NCBI GenBank assembly: GCA_019750335.1
Contig: JAIEOQ010000008.1
Location: 496,001 to 560,000 of the forward strand
Direction of reading: 5' to 3'
Length of the DNA: 64,000 nt
Source of the DNA: Candidatus Obscuribacterales bacterium
Lineage (GTDB): Bacteria; Cyanobacteriota; Vampirovibrionia; Obscuribacterales; Obscuribacteraceae
The notes below the pieces were generated by a model. That model was not told the origin of the DNA and made no database searches. It worked only from the letters and a program-made list of their open reading frames with translations. Below are positions 43,508 through 51,640 of this stretch, in pieces. A program made the position numbers and the translations under genes. Positions within the stretch are counted from its first letter, which is position 1. Each line of letters opens with the position of its first letter.

Positions 43508-44065
43508 TTAATACTCAGCATTCTGATTCATATTTATAGACGGCAAACCGCGATGCTCCAGCTCAAGATTCATCTTCTTGAAGAAGTCCTCAAAGCCTTG
43601 CATATAAGGAGAGACCCAAATACTTTTACCGCTCTTGTCCGTCAATCGAAACATTTGTGCCCATTCGACATATTGCGCACCGGCTAAGTCTGCCCACAAA
43701 AAATTATGCTTACGCCCAATCAGATCTGCGCCGTAAACAGCCTGATCAGACCAACGTGTAAGCGAACGATCCATAAGCCAAATCGAAACAATACTGAGCA
43801 AAGCAAAGCCGACAAAAAGCAGAATCACCACAGGAAGCGCAGCCGGATCAGTTTTGCCAGGAAAACGCCAGGCTAAAAATGCTATGCCAGAAAACAACAC
43901 CGCACATACATAAAGCAAAATCTTGAACCCGCGAGAATATTTCATCACAACAAACTCGCCATCAATAATTGCTTTTTCGTTTGACGCCGAAAGCTTGTTC
44001 AAAAGCCATGGCACCAGAATAACGGTCGCTAATGTAGATATGAAAATGCGTGTTGCTGAATCCAT
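43508..44065 (-). CDS. Membrane protein with C-terminal cytosolic domain
   Basis: 185 aa from the ATG at 44065 (AGG 7 bases upstream); an in-frame ATG at 44155 is possible. Three hydrophobic segments (about 7-20, 46-64, 75-96) are followed by an about 85-residue soluble tail (NFLWADLAGAQYVEWAQMF) that resembles a PH-like fold in rhythm. Function unknown. Confidence 0.7.
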   Translation of the reverse strand: MDSATRIFISTLATVILVPWLLNKLSASNEKAIIDGEFVVMKYSRGFKILLYVCAVLFSGIAFLAWRFPGKTDPAALPVVILLFVGFALLSIVSIWLMDRSLTRWSDQAVYGADLIGRKHNFLWADLAGAQYVEWAQMFRLTDKSGKSIWVSPYMQGFEDFFKKMNLELEHRGLPSINMNQNAEY

Positions 44066-44177
44066 GCTTTTGCCTAAACTTCGAAAACAATCACAAGCTA
44101 TATACCCAGCACAAAACAGTAAGGAAAAATCCGTCTGAGTTTTTGCACTAACCATTTGTCCTAACCGTAGAAACGGC

Positions 44178-44268
44178 CCTAGGTGCCGTTATTGAAAGGG
44201 TCATCACTAAACCAGATTGATGATCGATTTTTCTTCGGTTAATACTATTCTTTATGGTACATACAAAT
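44178..44268. repeat. Intergenic repeat element, copy A
   Basis: Shares a gapped alignment with 51388-51480: CTAGGT, TTATTGAAAGGG, a GATCGAT-like centre, GGTTAATACTATT and TTATGGTA. It sits directly beyond a minus-strand terminator, as does copy B. Confidence 0.65.
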
Positions 44269-44310
44269 AAAAAGAAGAGGCAAAAAATTGGTTTCGTTCT
44301 TGCCTCTTCT
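44263..44310 (-). terminator. Terminator of the GIN-like repeat gene
   Basis: An 11-bp stem AGAAGAGGCAA / TTGCCTCTTCT. On the minus strand it runs into TTTTTATTTG. Confidence 0.85.
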
Positions 44311-44316
44311 CCGAGC

Positions 44317-45405
44317 TTACTTGATCGTCACCGATCCGCCCATGGACTGCTTCTTACTTATTGAGGCAAAACTGCCACGCAAAACAACATCACCGGACAT
44401 GGAGGCCTTAGCCGTGCCGCTTTGTGCTGAGCCAGCCTTAGCAGTAATGCTGCCAGACATGCTCGCGCTAGCCGTAAGGCTTGTCACTTCCAACACAGAA
44501 GTTTCGACTTCACCGTTTTGAGTAGCCTTGAGCTCGGCTTCTTTACCTTGAATTTTGCCGGCTTTGACTCCGCCGTTCTGACTGGCCTCGACAATAACCG
44601 AATCGACAGCCGAAAGATTATCGGCTTCAATCCGTCCGGTTTGACTGGACTTTGCTATGAGCTTCTTGCCGGCATGACAAAACAAAGCTTTGACAGTGCC
44701 ATTTTGGTTGGCGGTTAAGGATAAGTCTCCAGTCGCACACCACAAATTACCAACACCGACAGCAGCCGAGCGATCGGCTCTGATCGTAAGCTCGGTGACA
44801 GTCAACAGTCCACCGAGATCGATGCGGCTAGAGTGGTTCGCTTCAACAAACAACAGACCAAATAAAACCGAAAGGTCTTGGCCGATAATGCAACCATTCT
44901 CAGAAGTCGTGATCCTGGCGCTTCTTAAACCTACTTGTTTGCAAAGTTGAATCTGCCCTCTCACTTGGGCATTGGCCGTCAAAATCGCGCCAAGAGCTAG
45001 CCCCGCCTCGAGCTTAATCACACTAACCACATAGCTTAAAAGATGCAGCTGACCTGCATAGTTTGCCGGCAGCTCCACAATCAGCTCTTCCGGCTGCTCA
45101 GGTAGATCGACACGCACCGAATCAATGTGCAATACACCATCGACAAAAGAGAAAGAACGATAAGCCGACAGCCGATTGGCTTCAGCGTTTTTAGCAGCTA
45201 GATCAAGGGCATCGGCAACTTTGCCTCCACTCTCTCTGACCACACCATTTTTGATCGTCCAATAGGCCGGGGTATCGGCAAGAATATTGACTAACTGGAT
45301 GTCATCGTTCCTTGTCCGAATTGTCACCTTCGCGCTTAAAGCCTGCAAATCCGAAAACTCGGTCGCCGGAATTTGCCCGATCAATTGTTTTTTTGCAATT
45401 GACAT
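44317..45405 (-). CDS. GIN-like (DUF2807-type) repeat protein
   Basis: 362 aa. The C-terminal about 170 residues are made of short repeats alternating a polar turn with a strand: LTANQNGTVKA, AKSSQTGRIEA, VEASQNGGVKA, LKATQNGEVET, ASASMSGSITA, AKASMSGDVVL. These match the S/N-G turns of GIN/DUF2807 beta-solenoids, which are usually exported. No signal peptide is visible here (start MSIAKKQLIG), which is odd. The N-terminal 150 residues are a separate domain. Confidence 0.8.
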   Translation of the reverse strand: MSIAKKQLIGQIPATEFSDLQALSAKVTIRTRNDDIQLVNILADTPAYWTIKNGVVRESGGKVADALDLAAKNAEANRLSAYRSFSFVDGVLHIDSVRVDLPEQPEELIVELPANYAGQLHLLSYVVSVIKLEAGLALGAILTANAQVRGQIQLCKQVGLRSARITTSENGCIIGQDLSVLFGLLFVEANHSSRIDLGGLLTVTELTIRADRSAAVGVGNLWCATGDLSLTANQNGTVKALFCHAGKKLIAKSSQTGRIEADNLSAVDSVIVEASQNGGVKAGKIQGKEAELKATQNGEVETSVLEVTSLTASASMSGSITAKAGSAQSGTAKASMSGDVVLRGSFASISKKQSMGGSVTIK

Positions 45406-45421
45406 AGAAATATGTCTTTCT

Positions 45422-45459
45422 TAAAAGAATGGCGGGAGGCTCTAGTCAAGCCTCCCGCC
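45422..45459 (-). terminator. Terminator of the DUF4139 gene
   Basis: An 11-bp perfect stem GGCGGGAGGCT / AGCCTCCCGCC with a 7-base loop, followed on the minus strand by ATTCTTTTAAG. Confidence 0.85.
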
Positions 45460-45501
45460 GTGAAATTCTCAATGCAGAAACGCAATCAAAACAAAAAACG
45501 C

Positions 45502-47058
45502 TTAGCGAACCTGAATGGTGGTCTTGTACTGCAGCGTACTGTTGCTGCTCTTACCAGCCTTCACATGTGTAAAGGCTTCGGTCGCCGACTTCTTGGTCAG
45601 AGGCGCCGCAACATCTTGCGGGCTCGGCAAGTAGACTTCAACCTTGACCTCGACGTCGCGATCGGTCTTATAGTTGTAGACCTTCACTTCCCAGGTCTGC
45701 TCTTCAAAGACCGGATCTTGCTGATCCGTCGGCAGCGTGATCACACGGCCGTTACCAGTGCTGCGCGGCTGTCCGTTCGGCGTAGCCGAGCTTTTGGCCG
45801 CAGCCGCATTCGCCTTGTCCAGATTGTTGGTCTGGTGCGCGAGAACATGACTGAACTTGATATCGCTGGCGGTACCAATTACCACGTCGAAAATTTCGTC
45901 TTGAGCCTTATCGCCAAGGCTAGCACTGCCGGTTTGCTGCTGGATGCCAGCCGAGTTGTACTGATAAACCTTCACTTGTCCGGCCGGAAGAGCCTTGCCC
46001 AAGTTATGCTTTTCGCAGTTTTCCACGGTCAGACGAATCGAAACGTTCTTTTGATTGTCGCCTTCGCTGTAGTTGCCGACGGTAGCAAAATATTCACGCT
46101 TCACCGGCACGTCGCGCCCTTCCAAAAGCAGGATTTGACGAGTTTGTCCGTTAACGAGTTGGACCTTACCGGGGACGGTATAAGTCTTTTGATCGCCGAC
46201 GCTTTCAACGGTCGCTCCCGGAGCGGCATCAGCCATTTCCATAGGAGCTCCCGCCGCTCGCAACTTGTACATGCCGCCCGGAGCATCGTTCCCGGCAGCA
46301 GCGCTGGTGAGCAAGCGCAAGGTGGCATTCTCGAAAGAAGTGCCGGTGTTGTTCACGACCGAAACCACGGTTTGCCAGCTTTCCAGCTTGCTTGCCACGT
46401 CGTCATAAACAAGATTATGCTTCGCCGACCAGCCTAGTCCGGTGGTTTCGTAGCTGAAAGTCAGCTCGTAAGAAGCCGTTTCACCAGCAATCGCACCGGC
46501 CTTGAATCCGGCTTGGGCTTCAACGACGACCGCAGCGGTGTTGGAAAGACCGACCGGCGCTTGAGTGATCCGCACGTCAGAGCTGCTGACCAAGCGCATT
46601 TCGCCGTTGCCCGTGTCGATAGTCATATAACCACCGGCATAGGAAAGCAACTTGCCCTTGATTCCTTCCTTGTCGCGGAAGACTTCGACTTCTTTGCCGA
46701 CCGAGTCGCTAAGAATGCGCTCAACGGTTAGAGTTGCCGGCTGGTAAGTAGCCGAGAGAAAACTGAAGTGACCGCCATTGCTTCCCGGTGCAGCCTTGGC
46801 GCTGAGAACGCGCAAGCTATCCGGGCGATAGTTGGTGGCGATGCCGTCGAGAAGGATGCGGTTCGTACCTTCCTGCAGCTGGACCGTGCGCGTTTCTTGC
46901 ACCTGAGCCAAGCGATTGCCGTAAATCGTGATATCGACCTTACTTGCCGCCGGGTCCTTCACGAGAGGGCCAGCCTGAGCATGACCCGTTCCGCCGCCAG
47001 AGAAAAGTACCAGAGCTGACGCAGCCAGCAAGGAGAGTAGAGTATTGATTCGCTTCAT
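45502..47058 (-). CDS. Exported DUF4139 domain protein
   Basis: 518 aa from the ATG at 47058 (AGGAC 6 bases upstream; the ATG at 47124 lacks a site). Signal peptide LLSLLAASALVLFSGG with cleavage near HAQA (about 28). The body fits DUF4139: an N-terminal beta region with IYGNRLAQVQETRTVQL, and a C-terminal domain where YETTGLGWSAKHNLVYD and the ending STLQYKTTIQVR are typical. Function of the family is not established; it is periplasmic or surface-associated. Confidence 0.88.
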   Translation of the reverse strand: MKRINTLLSLLAASALVLFSGGGTGHAQAGPLVKDPAASKVDITIYGNRLAQVQETRTVQLQEGTNRILLDGIATNYRPDSLRVLSAKAAPGSNGGHFSFLSATYQPATLTVERILSDSVGKEVEVFRDKEGIKGKLLSYAGGYMTIDTGNGEMRLVSSSDVRITQAPVGLSNTAAVVVEAQAGFKAGAIAGETASYELTFSYETTGLGWSAKHNLVYDDVASKLESWQTVVSVVNNTGTSFENATLRLLTSAAAGNDAPGGMYKLRAAGAPMEMADAAPGATVESVGDQKTYTVPGKVQLVNGQTRQILLLEGRDVPVKREYFATVGNYSEGDNQKNVSIRLTVENCEKHNLGKALPAGQVKVYQYNSAGIQQQTGSASLGDKAQDEIFDVVIGTASDIKFSHVLAHQTNNLDKANAAAAKSSATPNGQPRSTGNGRVITLPTDQQDPVFEEQTWEVKVYNYKTDRDVEVKVEVYLPSPQDVAAPLTKKSATEAFTHVKAGKSSNSTLQYKTTIQVR

Positions 47059-47714
47059 TGTTTTGTCCTGAGCATGGACTTTCTGGTAGGCGCATCTACC
47101 AAAATGATGTTGTGATGTTTTCAAGGGATAAGCGCTTCCCTTCTCATTTCTTGTGCAATATCAATCCAAGCTCTTGGGTTTAAGTTGAAGTGAAATTTGA
47201 GCTTGGTTGGCTTAAAAGCGTGTTTCCGGCACAAAAAAAGAAATGAGGTGGACTATGGTTCTAACTAAGCGATAGCCAAAGACTCAAGAGATGACTCTCA
47301 CTGTTAACTGAATCATAGTTAAACGAGCATGAATTGCCGTTCTCAACGCTTGCGCAACAAGTGATTTCAACCTGCGCTAGCTTTTATTCAGAGATTGCTA
47401 AGAATGAATGTTTTTGTCCGAAACACATGCCAAGCGGAAAGCTAGCGGAACTGCACAAAAAGAAAAGGACAAGTCAAGTGTATTCGCGAGATTATTCTCG
47501 GGCTTTAAAGAGCTTCTTAAAGAGCTCTTCTTTGCTTATGGAAACTCTTCTTTTCTAGAGTAAACGTGAATCACTTTTTTACCTCTTGATAAATGCGACC
47601 GAACAACAACAGATAAGCATCTACACCATTAGTTTCGCTGCGGCTTGAGGCATTGCTCCAGCTGCGGGTTTTGTTCTTGACAATACTTTTCACCTCAACC
47701 TGAAGGAGAGTGCC
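47059..47714. other. 656-bp divergent intergenic region
   Basis: No supported gene; the open frames at 47334-47558 (plus) and 47571-47774 (minus) have no ribosome site and odd composition. It must hold the promoters of the DUF4139 gene and the M1 peptidase. TTGACA at about 47678 could be a -35 box, but no good -10 follows at 17 bases. Confidence 0.4.
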
Positions 47715-50318
47715 ATGAAAGGCAACCTCGTTGAGTCCGCTTGCACTTGCGGACATTTTCCCTGGTGGCGCCATGAATTTCTTGCTCCGCGCAAACCGTT
47801 TGCTCCCGCCGGAGTAGCCAAGCGCTACGCGCCGGATCTGCCGATTGCCGTTTCACACATCAAACTGATTTTGACGATTTCACCGGAAGACAAAAAGCTC
47901 ACCGGCATCTGCCACACCAAAATGAAAGTGGTCGCCGACGAGCTGACTCACGTTCATTTTGACAGCCGCGAAATGAAGATCAAGCGCGTGACTCTTGCCG
48001 GATCAGCCCTTGAGCTGAGCTTCGAAATGGAAAGCAACGGCTTTTCGGTCAAGCTGCCGAAAACGCTTAAGCGCGGCGACGAAGTGGAGATCGCCGTCGA
48101 ATACAGCGTCGTCAATCCGCGCGCTGGCATTTATTTCACCGGTCCAAGCGGATTGTATCCAGGCAAGCCGATGCAAATCTGGACCCAAGGCGAGGACGAA
48201 GACTCGCAGTATTGGTATCCGGTTGCCGGCGCCGACTTCCCGAACCACAAAATGACTTCGGAAGTGTTCGCCACTGTTCCCGAGCAGTATATAGCACTTT
48301 CCAACGGTCGTATGATTTTGGAAAACGCCGATACGGTCAACAAAACGAAGACCTATCACTGGCTTCAGGATCAGCCTCACGTCTGCTATCTGATTGCTTT
48401 GATCGTCGGCGACTTCGTCAAGTTTTCGGACAGTTTCGACGGGCTGCCCGTTGAATGCTACGCCGACCCCGGCGTCAAGAACGAGGCGAAAGCTTACTTC
48501 CAGGGCACCGCCGACCTGGTTGCTCTCTTCTCTCGTTTGTACCGCGTGAAGTACCCCTGGAAGAGCAAGTTCGCTCAAGTGCTCGTCCAGGAATTCATCT
48601 TCGGCGGCATGGAAAATACGACGATAGTGATCAACACTGATCGTATCCTTGCCGGCAGCACCGTCATCGGCGAATATCGGCGCTCGCAAGAACGCTTGAA
48701 CGCTCACGAACTGTGCCACCACTGGTGGGGCGACCTCGTCACTTGTCGTGACTGGTCTCACGCCTGGATCAACGAAGGCGGAGCCACTTACGGTGAAGTG
48801 GAAGCGATGGAGTTCCTCTACGGCAAGAAGCAGCGCGACTATTACGTCAAGGGACTCGCCGATATTTATTTCGGCGAAGACCGGCGTTATCGTCGCCCGA
48901 TCGTGTACAACCGTTACCGCGAGCCGATCGATCTTTTCGACCGTCACCTTTACCAAAAGGGCGGTCTGGTCCGTCACATGATCCGCTATATCCTGGGGGA
49001 TGAAGGCTATTACCGGTCTTGGGAAACATTCCTCACGGATCACGCTTTCCAAACCGCCGACACTCACGACATGATCAACTCGATTGAGAAGGCTACCGGC
49101 CGCAACTTGCGCGAGTTCTTCGATCAGTGGGTTTTCGCTGCCGGCTATCCGGAGTACAAGGTCACCTACAGCTTTGACGACCGCTCTAAGGTCGCTACGG
49201 TCCGCGTTCAGCAAGTGCAAAAGCTCGAAGAGAATACCGGTCTCTTCACGATGCCGGTGCGCTTCAGCTTTGCTTGCGCCGACGGCAAGACCCGCGACTT
49301 CACGGTCACGGTCAAGGAGAGCGACCAGTCTTTCAGCTTCAACACCGAATCGAAACCGCAAAGTTTCGCCTTCGATCCGGAAGGCTGGATTCTGAAGAAG
49401 CTCGATTTGAGCGGCGTGCCGCGAGGCATGCTCATCCACCAGCTGCACAACGATCCGGAAGTTGCTGCACGCGTGAATGCGGCTGAAGCTCTGGGCAAGC
49501 TCGGCGGCATTGAAGCGGTGGAAGCCTTGACCGCCGAAATGAAGCAGAGCATCCACTGGGGCGTACAGGCTGAAGCTGCAGCGGCTTTGGGTGAGATTGG
49601 TTCACCGGCGGCTCGCCAAGCTCTGATCGCTGGCGCCGACAATCCGACGCCGGAGGTGCGGCGCGCGGTTGTTTCGGCGTTGGGCAAGTTCCAAGACGAT
49701 GAAGCGGCGACTTTCCTGTCCTCGGTAATCGAGAGCGGGCAAGAAGCCTCCAACTTCGTCGTTGCCGACGCCGCAGCGGCCTTGGGTAAAACCAAGTCGA
49801 AGAAGGCGCTGGCTGTGTTGCGCAAAGCTTTGGACCTGCCGTCTTGGAGCGAAGTGATTCGCATCGGCGCTTTGAACGGTCTGGCTGAGCTGAATGACGA
49901 GCAAAGCTTGGAGCTGGTTTCGCTTGAAACGGCGGCCGGCAAATCCATGCATTCTCGTCCGGCGGCGATCAGCGCTCTCGGTAAGCTGGCCGGCAAACTG
50001 CCCAAGGCTGTCGAGGTGTTGCACGAACTGGCTGTTTCTCCGGAAGCGGATCAGTTCTCTCTGCAAATGGCTGTGGTCGGCGCTTTGGGTCAAGCAAAGA
50101 AAGCGGAATCGGCAAGCGTGCTTAGCCGTATTTCACGAACCTCAGCTGACGGACGCGTCAAGCGTGCGGCAGCCGAAACTTTGATTGATCTGGAAAGCAC
50201 GGGCAAGGGCGACTCGACCGCTCAAGTCGATGAGCTGAAGAGCCAACTCGCTAAGTTGTCCGAGCAAGTCCGCGGACTAAGCGAAGGTCAGGAACGCCTG
50301 ACTCTCGCTCATCACTAG
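47715..50318 (+). CDS. M1 family aminopeptidase with C-terminal HEAT repeats
   Basis: 867 aa. Exopeptidase motif GGMEN at 297-301 (usually GAMEN), zinc motif HELCH-x18-E with H331, E332, H335 and E354. The N-terminal beta domain covers about 40-235. The region after about 570 is a run of HEAT-like repeats (ARVNAAEALGKLGG, VQAEAAAALGEIG, VRRAVVSALGKFQ and others), seven or so, in place of the usual ERAP1-type helical domain. It ends in a short coiled coil. No signal peptide is seen. The start ATG follows AAGGAGAGTGCC. Confidence 0.93.
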   Translation: MKGNLVESACTCGHFPWWRHEFLAPRKPFAPAGVAKRYAPDLPIAVSHIKLILTISPEDKKLTGICHTKMKVVADELTHVHFDSREMKIKRVTLAGSALELSFEMESNGFSVKLPKTLKRGDEVEIAVEYSVVNPRAGIYFTGPSGLYPGKPMQIWTQGEDEDSQYWYPVAGADFPNHKMTSEVFATVPEQYIALSNGRMILENADTVNKTKTYHWLQDQPHVCYLIALIVGDFVKFSDSFDGLPVECYADPGVKNEAKAYFQGTADLVALFSRLYRVKYPWKSKFAQVLVQEFIFGGMENTTIVINTDRILAGSTVIGEYRRSQERLNAHELCHHWWGDLVTCRDWSHAWINEGGATYGEVEAMEFLYGKKQRDYYVKGLADIYFGEDRRYRRPIVYNRYREPIDLFDRHLYQKGGLVRHMIRYILGDEGYYRSWETFLTDHAFQTADTHDMINSIEKATGRNLREFFDQWVFAAGYPEYKVTYSFDDRSKVATVRVQQVQKLEENTGLFTMPVRFSFACADGKTRDFTVTVKESDQSFSFNTESKPQSFAFDPEGWILKKLDLSGVPRGMLIHQLHNDPEVAARVNAAEALGKLGGIEAVEALTAEMKQSIHWGVQAEAAAALGEIGSPAARQALIAGADNPTPEVRRAVVSALGKFQDDEAATFLSSVIESGQEASNFVVADAAAALGKTKSKKALAVLRKALDLPSWSEVIRIGALNGLAELNDEQSLELVSLETAAGKSMHSRPAAISALGKLAGKLPKAVEVLHELAVSPEADQFSLQMAVVGALGQAKKAESASVLSRISRTSADGRVKRAAAETLIDLESTGKGDSTAQVDELKSQLAKLSEQVRGLSEGQERLTLAHH

Positions 50319-50326
50319 TAACTTGT

Positions 50327-50370
50327 CGGCGCAGTCTTTGTTTCTCTCATAGCAAAGACTGCGCCGTTTT
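50327..50370 (+). terminator. Terminator of the M1 peptidase gene
   Basis: A 14-bp perfect stem CGGCGCAGTCTTTG / CAAAGACTGCGCCG with a 12-base loop, followed by TTTTAT. Confidence 0.93.
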
Positions 50371-50412
50371 ATCAAGACACCACCCACTCACTCCATTAAA
50401 CCGGGGGTCAAA

Positions 50413-50976
50413 ATGAGTCGTATTTGCTACACCGATCAAGCTCGGAATGCAGCTGATAAAGCCCAAGCGCTTATGACCGAAACGGCGCACAAAAAGATTG
50501 CTCTCACCGCCGCCAAGACTGTCGCTCGCTTGAACAGCTTGGCGAACATTCTGCTTGAGAGTCAAGAAACCGATGCTGCCGCCTCGATCAACCAGTTCGC
50601 GCAACAGCTTGTCGAACGCTTTCAAGTGCCGGCAGAAGCTGTCGATGCCGCTGCCTGGCAAATCGTCAATCCGCAGGAGCTGCGGAAAGCTATCGCCAAA
50701 AGCAAAGCTTCCTGGGGCAAACTTTTTGTCGACTGTCTCTGCCGGCTGCAAGCAAGCGCTTTTGCCGAAGACTTGATCTGCACGATCACCGTCAGCGACG
50801 AAGATGCAAAAGCGGTGCTTTACACCGGGCTTTCTTTTGTCGACAACGATCGCAATGTGGAAGCATCTCTGCTCTACGCTTTGGCTCGGGTCGAACCGGC
50901 TGAAGCAGCTGAGCTGCGAAGCCACGCCCTGGATCTTTGGGAGCAGCACCGTCAGGTGACGCTCAAAATCCAGTGA
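50413..50976 (+). CDS. Unrecognised helical protein
   Basis: 187 aa, soluble and alanine-rich helical. GGGGGTCAAA precedes the ATG. No motif recognised. Flanked by terminators on both sides, so an independent unit. Confidence 0.74.
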   Translation: MSRICYTDQARNAADKAQALMTETAHKKIALTAAKTVARLNSLANILLESQETDAAASINQFAQQLVERFQVPAEAVDAAAWQIVNPQELRKAIAKSKASWGKLFVDCLCRLQASAFAEDLICTITVSDEDAKAVLYTGLSFVDNDRNVEASLLYALARVEPAEAAELRSHALDLWEQHRQVTLKIQ

Positions 50977-50994
50977 TGCAGCCAATCGGCTTTA

Positions 50995-51036
50995 AATGGC
51001 GGGAGAGAAAGCAATTTTTCTTCCGTCATTTTTTTT
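50995..51036 (+). terminator. Terminator of the 187-aa gene
   Basis: A 10-bp stem with two G-U pairs, AATGGCGGGA against TTCCGTCATT, followed by TTTTTT. Confidence 0.75.
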
Positions 51037-51074
51037 ATTTGTATATACTATAAATATTAGTATATACAAATAAA
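51034..51074. repeat. 17-bp perfect AT-rich inverted repeat
   Basis: Arms TTTATTTGTATATACTA and its exact complement, separated by 7 bases. Almost pure A+T, unlike a terminator stem. One arm resembles the end of repeat copy A (TTATTTGTATGTACC). It could be a protein-binding or unwinding site. Confidence 0.6.
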
Positions 51075-51387
51075 ATATGATTATCCGCTCAATGCAACGT
51101 AGAGTATGTGGAACTCCTGCGGCGTCCCTAGGTACGGATGACAATTTATGGTCATTCTTAATAATCAATTTAATGCTGAAGTCCTCTATTTATCACCATT
51201 CTGACATCTGGGCGAATATTTCAATGGACACAATTTTGTCATCGGCACCTAGGCAGTTTGGAAACGGCCCTCGGTGCCGAGGCAGATTTACTGTCAAACT
51301 GAAATTCTAATCTAAGCGAAAACGCGCCCCCCTGCTAAATCTGATTGTAAATGTAAAGTTTGCAATGACAGGATTTCTTCCTCGACA

Positions 51388-51480
51388 CCTAGGTCCATTA
51401 TTGAAAGGGCGGTCACTGAACTTAGACTACTTATCGATTGTTCTCTGGTTAATACTATTTCTTATGGTATACAACAAACA
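51388..51480. repeat. Intergenic repeat element, copy B
   Basis: Aligns with 44178-44268: CCTAGGT, ATTATTGAAAGGG, TCACT, ATCGAT, GGTTAATACTATTTCTTATGG. It lies beyond the terminator of a minus-strand gene. Confidence 0.65.
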
Positions 51481-51541
51481 CAAAAAAAGGGGGGCTCTCC
51501 GGCTGTGCAAAGCAATTCTGCATTAACCGGAGAGCCATAAA

Positions 51542-51580
51542 ATAAAAAAAAGAAAAGCCGGTGGCATTCCCGGCTCTTCT
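51542..51580 (-). terminator. Terminator of paralogue B (454 aa)
   Basis: An 11-bp stem AGAAGAGCCGG / CCGGCTTTTCT (one G-T pair) with an 8-base loop, followed on the minus strand by TTTTTTTA. A second hairpin (GGCTCTCCGG stem) follows about 10 bases on. Confidence 0.85.
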
Positions 51581-51640
51581 CTCTGCTTCCAAACTCAATG
51601 GACGTGACGTTTACAGCGGCACGCCAGACTAAGTCGGAAA

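Larger units (their letters stand above)
50977..51640. other. 664-bp intergenic region holding repeats and hairpins
   Basis: Contains a terminator (50995-51036), an AT-rich palindrome (51034-51074), repeat copy B (51388-51480) and two minus-strand hairpins (about 51495-51540, 51542-51580). The 77-codon frame at 51077 has no ribosome site and is rejected. CCTAGG or GGCCCTNGGTGCC motifs recur at 51118, 51249, 51265 and 51388. Confidence 0.5.

Noticed and set aside
45412-46437. A 341-codon plus-strand frame over the DUF4139 gene
   Set aside because: Antisense shadow, no ribosome site, and it would cross a strong terminator.
47334-47558. 74-codon plus-strand frame before the M1 peptidase
   Set aside because: No ribosome site; composition is not protein-like and it lies in an AT-rich promoter region.
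48003-49556. A 517-codon open frame on the minus strand inside the M1 peptidase
   Set aside because: Antisense shadow of a gene with all catalytic motifs. No ribosome site, no recognisable domain.
51077-51310. 77-codon frame in the repeat-rich gap
   Set aside because: It spans repeat-like DNA, has no ribosome site, and its product has no sensible composition.
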